Source of the DNA: Thermoguttaceae bacterium
Lineage (GTDB): Bacteria > Planctomycetota > Planctomycetia > Pirellulales > Thermoguttaceae
Assembly: GCA_017447745.1 (NCBI GenBank)
Contig: JAFSMW010000158.1
Span: 1-62,982 of the forward strand
Direction: 5' to 3'
Length of the DNA: 62,982 nucleotides
Part shown: positions 43,461 to 51,859 of the stretch, one piece after another
How positions within the stretch are numbered: the first letter of the stretch is position 1
Layout of the letters: each line of letters starts with the position of its first letter
Program-made: the position numbers and the translations under genes
The notes under the pieces: generated by a model
Seen by the model: the letters and a program-made list of their open reading frames with translations, nothing else
The model's database searches: none
What the model was told of the DNA's origin: nothing

Positions 43461-44801
43461 TTACAATTGTAAAGGTTCGTTAGCCATGAGCCGTTCGTGT
43501 TTTGTCTGTTCATACATGTTTTTCAGCAATTCGATATGAGCTTCCTGCTGAATGATGTTTCGACGAGCGAACATGCGGCTTTGAGTTGAGACTAAAACGT
43601 CCAGAGAAACTTCTGTTATTTGTCCGAACGCTCTGGCGTAGTTGACGAAACTGGGAACGTTGCGTGTTACGTAGCCGTAAAGCATGGAACAGACCCCGAT
43701 GAGCTTCCCGGTAAAAATGCTGGTGTTGATGGCGGTTTTGGCGAAGTCGCCGATTATACAGCCGAGAAACTGCATGTTCGTTTGAAAACGTCCGTCGGGA
43801 TATTCCATGACAACGGTTCCGTACGTGTTTTTCAGGTCGCTGTTGCACGTCCCCGCTCCGAGGTTGACCCAGGAACCGACGTACGAATGTCCCAAAAATC
43901 CGTGGTGCTGTTTATTGGTGTACGGTTCTATGGTTGAGCCTTCTACCTCCCCGCCGATTTTTGTCGTTCTGCCAACGGCGACGCGGTCTTTAATGGCGGC
44001 ATGCTCGATGATTCTGGCGTTGGGACCAATGTAAACCGGTCCGCAAAGATAGCAATACGGTCCAATCGACGCCCCGCGGTCAATGACAATCGGACCTTTG
44101 GAGGAATCCGCTACAAGATATTCTCCCAGTTTGACTTCAGGAGCGACAAACAGTCCGTCTTTGATTTCTTTATATTCGCCCAGAGCCAAGCGATAGCTTT
44201 GATTTTCTGCAAAGCAGGAAAGATGATAGCTTACCAAATCGTGAGGACGCTGGAAAATGGGCAGCTTGAATGGGCTGTCTGGCAGTTTCAGTTTGATAAT
44301 AGCGTTTTGAATTGTCTGCGAAAACGCGCTTTTTTCGAATAACGACCACGCCTGCTGAGCTGTAACAATGGCGGCGGCGACAATCGATTGAGGTTCATCC
44401 AGCATTTCAACGGCTTCGTTGTCTTGAAGGTGAACTGGCGCCGTTGCGCTGTCGGATGGTTGATTGTAAACTACGGTTGGACGTCCGTTTTGAATGAGCT
44501 GTTCCAAAATCTCAATGGATTTTATTGACGGAACCAGCGTTGAGTTGACTAACAGAATCGGCTCGTTGGGGTTGTCGATTATCGGGAAATCGAACTTGAC
44601 CGGGGTTGGCAAATACGGATTGACGTCCAGCAGCGTTGTCTGTTCGACGTATTTTCGCGTTTGAGCGTAGAGTTCATTATGAGTTAACGACAGCAGCTGA
44701 ATCAGATTGAATCCGCCGCAGGAAAGCGTAAAACCGGCGCGACCGATAGTCGCGGGAAACAGGCGTCGAATTCCGTCGTCTTCAAAAAGGAGAATTTTCA
44801 T
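43461..44801 (-). CDS. Alternative GlmU-type sugar nucleotidyltransferase/acetyltransferase
   Basis: A 446-aa protein that matches the alternative GlmU family (putative sugar nucleotidyltransferase of the NTP_transf_4 type). The N terminus KILLFEDDGIRRLFPATIGR replaces the canonical pyrophosphorylase start. The C-terminal half is a left-handed beta-helix with hexapeptide repeats (VIDRGASIGPYCYLCGPVYI, AAIKDRVAVGRTTKIGGEVE). The acetyltransferase-like GHSYVGSWVNLGAGTCNSDL loop follows, with the Asn and Lys of NLGAGTCNSDLK as in GlmU. It probably makes UDP-GlcNAc or a related sugar nucleotide for cell-wall or LPS synthesis. First gene of a transcript with the FmdB gene and smpB. Confidence 0.88.
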   Translation of the reverse strand: MKILLFEDDGIRRLFPATIGRAGFTLSCGGFNLIQLLSLTHNELYAQTRKYVEQTTLLDVNPYLPTPVKFDFPIIDNPNEPILLVNSTLVPSIKSIEILEQLIQNGRPTVVYNQPSDSATAPVHLQDNEAVEMLDEPQSIVAAAIVTAQQAWSLFEKSAFSQTIQNAIIKLKLPDSPFKLPIFQRPHDLVSYHLSCFAENQSYRLALGEYKEIKDGLFVAPEVKLGEYLVADSSKGPIVIDRGASIGPYCYLCGPVYIGPNARIIEHAAIKDRVAVGRTTKIGGEVEGSTIEPYTNKQHHGFLGHSYVGSWVNLGAGTCNSDLKNTYGTVVMEYPDGRFQTNMQFLGCIIGDFAKTAINTSIFTGKLIGVCSMLYGYVTRNVPSFVNYARAFGQITEVSLDVLVSTQSRMFARRNIIQQEAHIELLKNMYEQTKHERLMANEPLQL

Positions 44802-44825
44802 TTCTGTTTTTGCCGTATAATGCAG

Positions 44826-45554
44826 TTAACGTCTTTTTTTAGATTCACGCAATTTTTTAATTTTTTCTGCTCGTTCTTCGTATGCTTGAGCTGACGCGCC
44901 GCGACTGGAGTCGACTCTATTGGAGGTTATCTGTTCGCTCTTGTTTTTCCAGTATTCAGCTTTTTCTTCATCGTGAAGATTGTTTCGATAAATAATCGAA
45001 ATCTGGTCTGTGGCATAACTGTCGTTAGGGTCGGCTTTATAAGCTTTTTCATAAGCTGCAATTGCTTTTTCGTATTCGTGTTTATTGACAAGCTCGTAAG
45101 CCTGATTGATATACTTATTTCTTTGAGCGACAGCGTCGACCGGTTTTGATGTGGAATCGCTTCCACCGCTAAGGAGGAAGAAAGCAACAACCAATATGAG
45201 CAACACTCCTCCGCCAATTCCGGCGAACAACACGGTATTGTCTACGCCTTTTATCAGAGAACCTTTTTTACCTTTAGCGGCTCGCCCTGCAGGGCTTTTG
45301 GAAGGCGTTTTCTTGGACGGCGCGGAGCCTGATAAGGGTTTGCCTGACGGTTTTGGCTGGGAATTGTGAGACGATCCGCCGAAACTGGGCGGTGTATTAT
45401 TACTGGACTGTGTATTATTAGGCGATCCTCCCAAATTGGAAAAGTCAAAATTAGGAGCGTTGCTTTGGGGCGCAGGTTTCGCCGGCGTCGGTTTTTTCCC
45501 AGGGGCGGAAGACGACTTTTTTTTATTCTCTAATGAACCAAAATCAAAACTCAT
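44826..45554 (-). CDS. Single-pass membrane protein with TPR repeats
   Basis: A 242-aa protein. The N terminus (1-105) is a Pro/Ser/Asn-rich disordered region with two FDF motifs (FDFGSL, FDFSNLG), then lysine-rich sequence. A membrane helix lies at about 109-128 (VLFAGIGGGVLLILVVAFFL). The extracytoplasmic part has TPR-type helices, ELVNKHEYEKAIAAYEKAYK with ADPNDSYATDQISIIYR, and a basic tail. It may be a scaffold or assembly factor; the function is unknown. It is 24 nt upstream of the alternative glmU gene on the same strand, so it may head that operon. Confidence 0.78.
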   Translation of the reverse strand: MSFDFGSLENKKKSSSAPGKKPTPAKPAPQSNAPNFDFSNLGGSPNNTQSSNNTPPSFGGSSHNSQPKPSGKPLSGSAPSKKTPSKSPAGRAAKGKKGSLIKGVDNTVLFAGIGGGVLLILVVAFFLLSGGSDSTSKPVDAVAQRNKYINQAYELVNKHEYEKAIAAYEKAYKADPNDSYATDQISIIYRNNLHDEEKAEYWKNKSEQITSNRVDSSRGASAQAYEERAEKIKKLRESKKRR

Positions 45555-45882
45555 GATTTTTGTAAGGGGTTATTCTCTATAGGGGGGGATCGTAACTGAC
45601 GGCTTGACGATAGCGCCGGGCAGCAAAAGTTGACGGTCAAAGAAGACAAAATTCATGCAGACATTTGACTGCCGACTCTAGCTTATTATATCATATTTAA
45701 AAACAAATAATAGATACCGGGGAGAGTTTTTTTGTCAGAAAGTAGGTTGATAGTCGTTTTATTTCATCAAGACGCGTGTGTTTTCTTTAAATTTTGCACT
45801 TTCTCTGGTTTATTGTCTTTCCTTTTCAAATATAATTCTCTTAGCCCAGCCATTTTGACTTTTTAGCTAAAGGAATATTAAA
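45555..45882. other. AT-rich divergent intergenic region
   Basis: 328 nt between the TPR gene and the DJ-1 gene. A TATAAT box at 45831-45836 could serve the plus-strand gene, but its -35 is poor. Otherwise I see nothing. Confidence 0.5.
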
Positions 45883-46596
45883 ATGGATAAAATTTTGTTT
45901 GTCATTACTAATCACGACGAGTTGAATAATGGCGCGCCGACGGGCGTCTGGCTTGAAGAGTACGCAGTTCCGTTCATGATTTGGCGGTATGCGGGTTACG
46001 AAATTGACGTCGTTTCTCTCAAAGGCGGGAGAGCGCCGGTTGACCCGTACAGCATGCCCGACAAAGGGTACTGTACAGAGATGTTTCGGGACAAGATGGA
46101 TTCTTATACCAGACAACTGAGCGAAGCTCAAAGCAAGCTGGAGGACACGATTTGTCTGATAGACGTTGACGCCAGCCAGTACTTGGCGGTGTATTATCCC
46201 GGCGGGCATGGGTGTTTGTGGGACGTGTGTCAGAAGCGGGAAAGCGTCCGGCTTCTGGAGGACTTTATTCTTCAGGAAAAGCCGATTTTTGCGATCTGCC
46301 ATGCCAGCGGAGTTCTGGCGGCTCCTAAAGGGGACGACGGTTTGAACTGGATTAAAGATCGGTCTGTTACCGGGTTTTCCAATGCGGAAGAAGCTTTTCT
46401 GGGATTGGAAGACGAAATCCCGTTTTCCGTTGAAGATAAACTCATCGACGCTGGCGCGTTGTATTCGTGCGAAAAGCCGGCGGGATCGTTTGTTATTGAG
46501 GACGGACGACTCGTAACCGGTCAGAACGCGAAGTCCAGCTGGGAACTGGCGAAAAAAGCCCTCCACGTCCTGGACGATATGTACGTTCGCTCCTGA
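45883..46596 (+). CDS. DJ-1/PfpI-family protein (Hsp31-like)
   Basis: A 237-aa class I glutamine-amidotransferase-like protein. The nucleophile elbow AICHASGVLA gives Cys139, the acidic partner Glu lies in GVWLEEYAVPF, and YYPGGHGCLWDV is the family's glycine-rich strand. The overall layout, including the lid-like insertion near 60-95, resembles Hsp31/HchA-type glyoxalase III and deglycase members rather than intracellular proteases. It probably detoxifies methylglyoxal or protects proteins under stress; the exact activity is inferred. It stands alone and is followed by a repeat-rich gap. Confidence 0.9.
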   Translation: MDKILFVITNHDELNNGAPTGVWLEEYAVPFMIWRYAGYEIDVVSLKGGRAPVDPYSMPDKGYCTEMFRDKMDSYTRQLSEAQSKLEDTICLIDVDASQYLAVYYPGGHGCLWDVCQKRESVRLLEDFILQEKPIFAICHASGVLAAPKGDDGLNWIKDRSVTGFSNAEEAFLGLEDEIPFSVEDKLIDAGALYSCEKPAGSFVIEDGRLVTGQNAKSSWELAKKALHVLDDMYVRS

Positions 46597-46625
46597 TTGG
46601 GGAAAACCAGTGAATGTGACATTTC

Positions 46626-46771
46626 GGAGTGCGAGAGCGAAGCTCTCGCTTTCATATGCGAGCGTTAGCTCGCGTTTCTCGTTAAACGATTCTCGCTTTT
46701 TTGGCGGTGAAAGACGTTTTTCGTTCTTCTCGACGTTTTCCAAAAAAGCGGGAGCTTTGCTCCCGCACTCC
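46626..46771. repeat. Palindrome cluster (GGAGTGCG family copies C and D, plus a hairpin)
   Basis: Copy C at 46626-46653 is GGAGTGCGAGAGC-GAA-GCTCTCGCTTTC. A hairpin GCGAGC-GTTA-GCTCGC follows at 46658-46673. Copy D at 46746-46771 is the same family on the minus strand (GGAGTGCGGGAGC on that strand). The GCGTAACTACG core occurs at 46867-46877. The 589-nt gap 46597-47185 has no other gene apart from the leader ORF noted below. Confidence 0.82.
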
Positions 46772-47040
46772 GACAGAGCGGGCTTTCTGCGTTCTGTAAT
46801 TTTTGGAGGCTGCCACCGCAAAGCGTTATTCTATTTTATTTGTTTTCCAATACGGTTCTAGCAGAAGCGTAACTACGTTCGCTTCGCTCTCTCCGTTACC
46901 GCCTTCCAACGGTTGGTTATATCAATAGTATTGGTTAACCCCAGCGTTTTGGTTCGCCTTCGGCGAACTGCGTAATTCCACTCTCGATGGTCGCTACATT
47001 ACCGTCTTCCATTTCCCTACGCCTCTTTCCACCGTCCCCC

Positions 47041-47068
47041 TTGAGAAAAAGGGTAAATTTGATATAAT
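47041..47068 (+). promoter_or_regulatory. Promoter of ilvB
   Basis: TTGAGA at 47041-47046 and TATAAT at 47063-47068, spacing 16; the GTG start codon is 118 nt downstream of the -10 box, leaving a leader of about 110 nt. Confidence 0.75.
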
Positions 47069-47093
47069 ATTAGACAATTTAAAAACAAAAATA

Positions 47094-47156
47094 ATGGACA
47101 AATATAAATTGAGCTTGCGTAAGCTCTTTCCATTATTCTTTGCCCATTTTTTATAA
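47094..47156 (+). CDS. Possible 20-codon leader peptide of ilvB
   Basis: A short ORF in the ilvB leader encodes MDKYKLSLRKLFPLFFAHFL, with 5 Leu and 5 Phe in 20 residues, ending 29 nt before the ilvB start. A hairpin GAGCTT-GCGT-AAGCTC (47111-47126) lies within it, followed by T-rich sequence. It could be an attenuation leader, as Leu-rich leaders precede branched-chain genes elsewhere. There is no clear ribosome-binding site, and chance is a real alternative. Confidence 0.3.
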   Translation: MDKYKLSLRKLFPLFFAHFL

Positions 47157-47185
47157 ATATATATATCAGTACGGAGTTTATAGCA

Positions 47186-48973
47186 GTGGATGGCAGTTCT
47201 CCTCATCCGGTGAGCGGAGCGGATATCGTTGTTCAGCAGTTAGTGAATCATGGCGTGGATATTGTTTTTGCGTATCCAGGCGGATCGGTGATTCCACTTC
47301 ATCAGGCATACACGCGTTTTCGAGACAAGCTGCGAATCGTCCTTCCTCGACACGAGCAGGGCGGGGCGTATGCGGCTCAGGGATACGCTCGATCTACGGG
47401 GAAAGTTGGAGTTGTTTCTGCAACCTCAGGTCCGGGCGCGGCTAACCTCTTAACGGCGATTGCCGACGCGAAACTGGACAGCATCCCGATGGTTATTATT
47501 ACCGGACAGGTTACGGTTCCTGCAATCGGGACGGATGCGTTTCAGGAAATGCCGACGACCGAAGTCTTTCGATCCATTACCAAACATCACTATTTGGTAA
47601 AAGACGTCAACGAGCTGGCTGGGGTTATGAACGCCGCGTTCTACATTGCCAACACAGGGCGAAAAGGTCCGGTTTTGGTCGACATTCCCAAAGACGTTCA
47701 GCTGGCGTCCTGCGTTCCAGACTACAACGCGTCTTTCTTCCTGCCGGGATACAACGCCACGGCGCCGGAAGCGGACAGCATTCAAATTGACACGATTATC
47801 GAAGCGATTCGTTTGTCGAAAAAGCCGGTGATTATGGCTGGCGGCGGCGTGATTTCCTCTGACAGTTCGCCGGAACTGAGACAGCTTGTTGAACGCCTTC
47901 GCATTCCGGTAACGACGACGCTGATGGGCTTGGGAGCGTATCCGGGCGGCGCGCCGTTGTCGTTGGATATGATCGGCATGCACGGCAGCGTTTACGCCAA
48001 TATCGCCGTTAACGAATGCGATTTGCTTCTCGTGTTTGGATGCCGATTCTCTGACCGCGTAACAGGCAAGGTCTCCGAATTCGCCAAGCACGCCAGAATC
48101 ATTCACGTTGACGTTGACCGCTCCGAGCTCAACAAGGTCGTTCATGCCAGCATGTGCGTTGAAGGCGACGTTAAACTGGTCATGAACCAGATCCTTAAAC
48201 GTTTGGACTACATGAGCGAACCGGAAGTTGCAGAGCTTATTGGAGACAGAACGCCGTGGCTGAATCGAATCAATGCGCTGAAAAAAGCCGATCCGTTCGA
48301 CTACGACCATTCCAGCAAATACATTTTGCCCCAGGAAGCCATTTACGAACTGTGGCGACAGTCTGAAGAGCGTAAGCTCAAGCCGATTGTTACCACCGGC
48401 GTGGGACAGCATCAGATGTGGGCGGCTCAGTTTTTCAAGTGCGAGTTCCCGCGACAGTTCCTCACCTCGGGCGGTTCCGGCACGATGGGATTCGGCATTC
48501 CCTCCGCCATGGGCGCGAAAGTCGCCAATCCCGACAAAACGGTTTTGTGCATCGACGGCGACGGGTCGTCGTTGATGAACATTCAGGAACTGGCAACCTG
48601 TTTCTGCGAGAAGATTCCGATCAAGCTCATGATTCTCAACAATCAGCATTTGGGCATGGTCGTTCAGTGGGAAGATCGCTTTTTCAAAGGCAATCGCGCT
48701 CAAACCTATTTAGGACCCATTGAGAACCCGGAAGCCTTTGGACGAGGCGTCGGAATTGGTCCGGAACACCGCTATCCGGATTTCGTTACCATCGCCAAGG
48801 GATTCAGCTGGGACGGCGTTCACGTCATGGACAAAAAAAACCTCGCTCCGGCAATTAAAATGATGCTCGATGCGGAAGGCCCATTTTTACTCGACGTCGC
48901 CGTTCCGTATCAGGAACACGTTCTGCCGATGATTCCTGCTGGAAAGACGGTTAAAGATATTATCAGAAGATAG
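47186..48973 (+). CDS. ilvB: Acetolactate synthase, large (catalytic) subunit
   Basis: A 595-aa thiamine-diphosphate enzyme that condenses pyruvate (or pyruvate and 2-oxobutyrate), the first common step of valine, leucine and isoleucine synthesis. The N-terminal domain has FAYPGGSVIP and the catalytic Glu in LPRHEQGGAYAAQGYAR; the FAD-like middle domain follows; the C-terminal domain has the ThDP/Mg motif from CIDGDGSSLMNIQELA to LMILNNQ. GTG start at 47186 with GGAG nine bases upstream. The small regulatory subunit gene ilvN, often next to it, is absent; a terminator follows at once. Anabolic rather than catabolic by similarity, though this is inferred. Confidence 0.95.
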   Translation: MDGSSPHPVSGADIVVQQLVNHGVDIVFAYPGGSVIPLHQAYTRFRDKLRIVLPRHEQGGAYAAQGYARSTGKVGVVSATSGPGAANLLTAIADAKLDSIPMVIITGQVTVPAIGTDAFQEMPTTEVFRSITKHHYLVKDVNELAGVMNAAFYIANTGRKGPVLVDIPKDVQLASCVPDYNASFFLPGYNATAPEADSIQIDTIIEAIRLSKKPVIMAGGGVISSDSSPELRQLVERLRIPVTTTLMGLGAYPGGAPLSLDMIGMHGSVYANIAVNECDLLLVFGCRFSDRVTGKVSEFAKHARIIHVDVDRSELNKVVHASMCVEGDVKLVMNQILKRLDYMSEPEVAELIGDRTPWLNRINALKKADPFDYDHSSKYILPQEAIYELWRQSEERKLKPIVTTGVGQHQMWAAQFFKCEFPRQFLTSGGSGTMGFGIPSAMGAKVANPDKTVLCIDGDGSSLMNIQELATCFCEKIPIKLMILNNQHLGMVVQWEDRFFKGNRAQTYLGPIENPEAFGRGVGIGPEHRYPDFVTIAKGFSWDGVHVMDKKNLAPAIKMMLDAEGPFLLDVAVPYQEHVLPMIPAGKTVKDIIRR

Positions 48974-48993
48974 AATTCGAGAACAGAAAAAGC

Positions 48994-49034
48994 TGGGAGC
49001 AGTTTTGTTTATCCAAAGACAAAAACTGCTCCCA
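48994..49034. terminator. Terminator between ilvB and the convergent membrane-protein gene
   Basis: Arms TGGGAGCAGTTTTTGT-like and its complement (TGGGAGCAGTTTT at 48994-49006, AAAACTGCTCCCA at 49022-49034), 15-nt loop; serves both converging genes. Confidence 0.85.
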
Positions 49035-49049
49035 ACGTTCTTTCTTGGG

Positions 49050-49811
49050 CTATTGTTCGTTTTCTTCTCCGCGAGGGTCATGGCGATATTTGTCGATAAT
49101 CGGCATGACAATCTTTCGATAGACCTGAGCCATGAGTGGATTGCTCTTCATTTGTTTAAACGCCGGATAGAGCCTTTCTCCATCTTCCTTGGGCAATTCC
49201 ATTGAATAGATCCTGCCTTGAGCGTCCAGGAGAATGGCTTTGTATTTGATTTCCCCTGTAGATTTGGAACGAACTTTTTTAACGTCGTAGAACTGCGCTG
49301 TTGAAGTGTCGAAGTTGGAAACGGTAAGCGTGTCTTCCGTCTGCATGGGCGTGTCTTTAGCGGGCTCTGTGGCGCGCTGTTGAGTTCCAATCCACGAATG
49401 AAACTGATCTGACATCTGGTCGATGGATTCCTCGGAAGAAACCCTTTGCAAGATCTCTCCCTGCTTTTGAAGCTCTTCCAGATTCTCTTTGTCCGTTCGA
49501 GCTTCCGCCGCCTGTTTTTGTTCTTCCAGAACTCGACTGACGGTGTCTTTGGCTTTTTCACCCGGCAAGGGAACGACTTCCGGGTCTGAAAGCGGTTCCG
49601 GCTCAGACGACGACTGCGCTGCCGGCGAAGACTCAGCAGGCGGCGTAGAAGACGATTTGTCTGACTTGAACGAAATGTAATAAAAACCAAGCGCTATAAT
49701 AATCAAAACGTTGATGACTATTGAGACGATTATCGCCCTGCGATTCCAGTTTATCTTTCCTGAATGGGGAACGTTTGGCGGCAGATTCGGTTCTTGTTCG
49801 TTTGTATCCAT
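49050..49811 (-). CDS. Single-pass membrane protein of unknown function (253 aa)
   Basis: I place the start at ATG 49811 (MDTNEQEPN); upstream frame is a heptamer repeat that would encode artefactual YLLPIAYCLPP residues. A membrane helix at about 29-50 is followed by a Ser/Pro/Glu-rich stretch. A coiled coil comes next (about 87-128, VSRVLEEQKQAAEARTDKEN) and then a C-terminal domain of about 90 residues. There the only memorable segment is YKAILLDAQGRIYSMELPKE. The topology is N-in. I do not recognise the family. It may form an operon with the SpoA-domain gene upstream (167 nt apart). Confidence 0.68.
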   Translation of the reverse strand: MDTNEQEPNLPPNVPHSGKINWNRRAIIVSIVINVLIIIALGFYYISFKSDKSSSTPPAESSPAAQSSSEPEPLSDPEVVPLPGEKAKDTVSRVLEEQKQAAEARTDKENLEELQKQGEILQRVSSEESIDQMSDQFHSWIGTQQRATEPAKDTPMQTEDTLTVSNFDTSTAQFYDVKKVRSKSTGEIKYKAILLDAQGRIYSMELPKEDGERLYPAFKQMKSNPLMAQVYRKIVMPIIDKYRHDPRGEENEQ

Positions 49812-49815
49812 GGGG

Positions 49816-49855
49816 GGTAGGCAGTAGGCAATAGGCAGTAGGTAATAGGCAATAG
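49816..49855. repeat. Heptamer array, copy 4 (one arm)
   Basis: Six tandem units of the type GTAGGCA, GTAGGCA, ATAGGCA, GTAGGTA, ATAGGCA, ATAGTGA directly at the start codon of the 253-aa protein. The complementary arm is missing, so it is a one-armed relative of the elements at 10547, 38559 and 42650. Confidence 0.78.
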
Positions 49856-49978
49856 TGAAACGTTTCTCGCGTTTTGCCATTTACTACATTTAATATAACG
49901 AGAAAATGCAAGCGACCAACGGGAGCGTTTTTTGGCAGACGCGCGGTAGCGAGGACTGGGAGCGGCGCCTCGCCGCCG

Positions 49979-51472
49979 CTATTCCAGCTGAATTCCTATA
50001 CGCATATTCTGCTCAATTGGTTTGCCTTGCCCCAAAACAACGCCCTTTGATTCCAGGGTTATCGTTGGCTGAATATTGTCAAATTCAATGACGTATCCCG
50101 GTTTCCAGCTTAAAATTTCCTGGACTAAACAGTTGCGATGAGAAATTACCGCCATGAGCGACACCGGCATTTTTAACGCCGGGTGCGAGGGAACCGGACG
50201 AACGAGATGAGTTACAGGATAATTATTGTGAGCCGGATGAACCGTATATCGCTTGGCGTCGTCTTCGGATGTCAAGAGGCCGGATTCTTCCTGAACGGAT
50301 TCTTCCTGACCCTCGTTGTCGAGATCCGTTTCATCTGGAATGTCGTCGTTTTCGTTTTTAGACGCGTCTTCGTTGCTGCTGTCTTCGATGTCAACGTCCT
50401 CTGGCGATTCGTTTTCTGAAAGGGCGTCGTCGGAAACAACGTCTTCGGAGTCGTTGGTTTCGGGAATAATATTTTCAGAGATTGGGTCTCCCTGAACAAT
50501 AATGACGTCCTGCTCGACGTCAACAGGACAGCTTTGAGTCAACAGTGAGGACTGAACCGTTGACGCCAGCGTCTGATCAGCGATTGATTCTCCGTGCTGA
50601 CAAGCGGTGGAATTGCTACATGACAACTCCTCGACTGAGGGAATCGCAAGCGGAAATGCATCGTTTTGCGACTCGTTATTTTCTTCCTGCTTTTCACTAT
50701 CCTTGAAAATAGTAGTTTGCCACTCGCTATTGTCTTCAACAGCTGCGGATTTCAACGCCAGCAGTCGTCTCAGGTCGGCTTTAGGACGTTCCGATCTGTT
50801 GATTTCAACGCTGGATTCGTTCAGGAGGTCTGTTGTTTCTTCTGTCGGCTGAGAAGAGTCGTCGGTTGAATTGATAATATTGGAACTAACGGTAAAGTTT
50901 GACAATATTTCGTCTGAAAACAACTTTGTCTTTTTACTTTTCGATTCCGAATTCGGGGTTCGTTTGGCAAACGCCCTTTCAGGATGCGGCACGATTCCAA
51001 TAAACCAAATAACGGATTCCTGACCCCCAATATCAAGATTAATAGGCAAGATTTGAGCAGTGTTGTCAACCCCCGCTCGCCGCGCCATGCTGGAGAAAAC
51101 CTTTGCCTTGCCAATCCGCTTCCCGACGTAGTCTGGCGCGTCCGGCTGAAGTTCTCGCTGAAGCTGATTTGCCATGATCGGAAGAGGTTGAGTCGGATCG
51201 TCCAGCGTCGTGCCGAACCCTGCAGGAAGCAGGATTCCGTCGTCTGCAATAAAGAGCAAATATCCGCCCTGCTGAGCCATGATAGCAATCGTAATGCCTT
51301 CTCCATTGAGACGTTCTGGAATTTCCAGCTTATTCCATGAATAGGGTTCAAGACATTTTACAGAATCAATTTGAATTCCCAATCCTCTTTGCAAAATGCC
51401 TCCCAAAGCCGTTTGCGCCTGCAAAACAGCTGTATACATCGACAATTCGACATTGGACGGCGATATGCTCAT
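49979..51472 (-). CDS. Orphan FliM/FliN-like (SpoA-domain) protein
   Basis: A 497-aa protein. The C terminus (about 425-497) is a SpoA domain as in FliN and the C-terminal part of FliM: MPVSLMAVISHRNCLVQEIL, then SWKPGYVIEFDN and KGVVLGQGKPIEQNMRIGIQ, matching the FliN pattern of rigid strands and glycine turns. The N terminus (about 1-155) is a separate alpha/beta domain (GYLLFIADDGILLPAGFG) that might correspond to a CheC/FliY-like or unrelated fold. The two are joined by about 250 residues of acidic, Ser/Asn/Glu-rich disorder. FliN forms the flagellar C-ring; no other flagellar gene is present here, so it could be a remote motility subunit or a repurposed switch or secretion-system part. 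Confidence 0.72.
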   Translation of the reverse strand: MSISPSNVELSMYTAVLQAQTALGGILQRGLGIQIDSVKCLEPYSWNKLEIPERLNGEGITIAIMAQQGGYLLFIADDGILLPAGFGTTLDDPTQPLPIMANQLQRELQPDAPDYVGKRIGKAKVFSSMARRAGVDNTAQILPINLDIGGQESVIWFIGIVPHPERAFAKRTPNSESKSKKTKLFSDEILSNFTVSSNIINSTDDSSQPTEETTDLLNESSVEINRSERPKADLRRLLALKSAAVEDNSEWQTTIFKDSEKQEENNESQNDAFPLAIPSVEELSCSNSTACQHGESIADQTLASTVQSSLLTQSCPVDVEQDVIIVQGDPISENIIPETNDSEDVVSDDALSENESPEDVDIEDSSNEDASKNENDDIPDETDLDNEGQEESVQEESGLLTSEDDAKRYTVHPAHNNYPVTHLVRPVPSHPALKMPVSLMAVISHRNCLVQEILSWKPGYVIEFDNIQPTITLESKGVVLGQGKPIEQNMRIGIQLE

Positions 51473-51613
51473 AAATACGTAAAATAGAGAATCTTTGTCA
51501 ATTAAGATGGGAGGGTTGGATAGGCGTGAGGTTATAACGCCAATTGGAGGGCGAATTTTATCTCGCTTCTTTTAGGTATCGACACATCAAATAATAATCT
51601 TCATGGGGAGGGG

Positions 51614-51641
51614 TTGCAATTTTTTAAATAAGGTATATATT
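51614..51641 (+). promoter_or_regulatory. Promoter of the tRNA-Pro gene
   Basis: TTGCAA at 51614-51619 and TATATT at 51636-51641, spacing 16, about 70 nt before the tRNA. Confidence 0.55.
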
Positions 51642-51711
51642 ATAGCAATCATGGAAAAGAGATAAGGTTTTGCGATTGGCGAACGTTATCTGGTTCCATC
51701 TATTGATTTAA

Positions 51712-51786
51712 CGGGGCATAGCGCAGCCTGGCTAGCGCATCTGCTTTGGGAGCAGAGGGTCGCAGGTTCGAATCCTGTTGCCCCGA
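51712..51786 (+). tRNA. tRNA-Pro (anticodon TGG)
   Basis: Acceptor arms CGGGGCA (51712-51718) and TGCCCCG (51779-51785) with discriminator A. D-stem GCGC/GCGC, anticodon stem TCTGC/GCAGA with loop TTTGGGA (anticodon TGG), T-arm GCAGG-TTCGAAT-CCTGT. All stems pair. The CCA end is not encoded in the DNA. Confidence 0.97.
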
Positions 51787-51859
51787 GTTTGGGCGATTCG
51801 GTTGAGAGTCGCCTTTTTCTTTGGTTTTTATCGTTCTTATTCAAAATGGAGCTATAATC

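Noticed and set aside
45841..46821. Minus-strand ORF (326 aa) over the DJ-1 gene
   Set aside because: Shadow frame; the plus-strand gene has a clear catalytic Cys motif.
47450..48703. Long minus-strand ORF (417 aa) within ilvB
   Set aside because: Shadow ORF; its amino acid make-up is random-like and ilvB is certain.
49812..49911. Upstream extension of the 253-aa membrane protein and an overlapping ORF with CLLPTAYCLLPT
   Set aside because: Same repeat artefact; I use ATG 49811.
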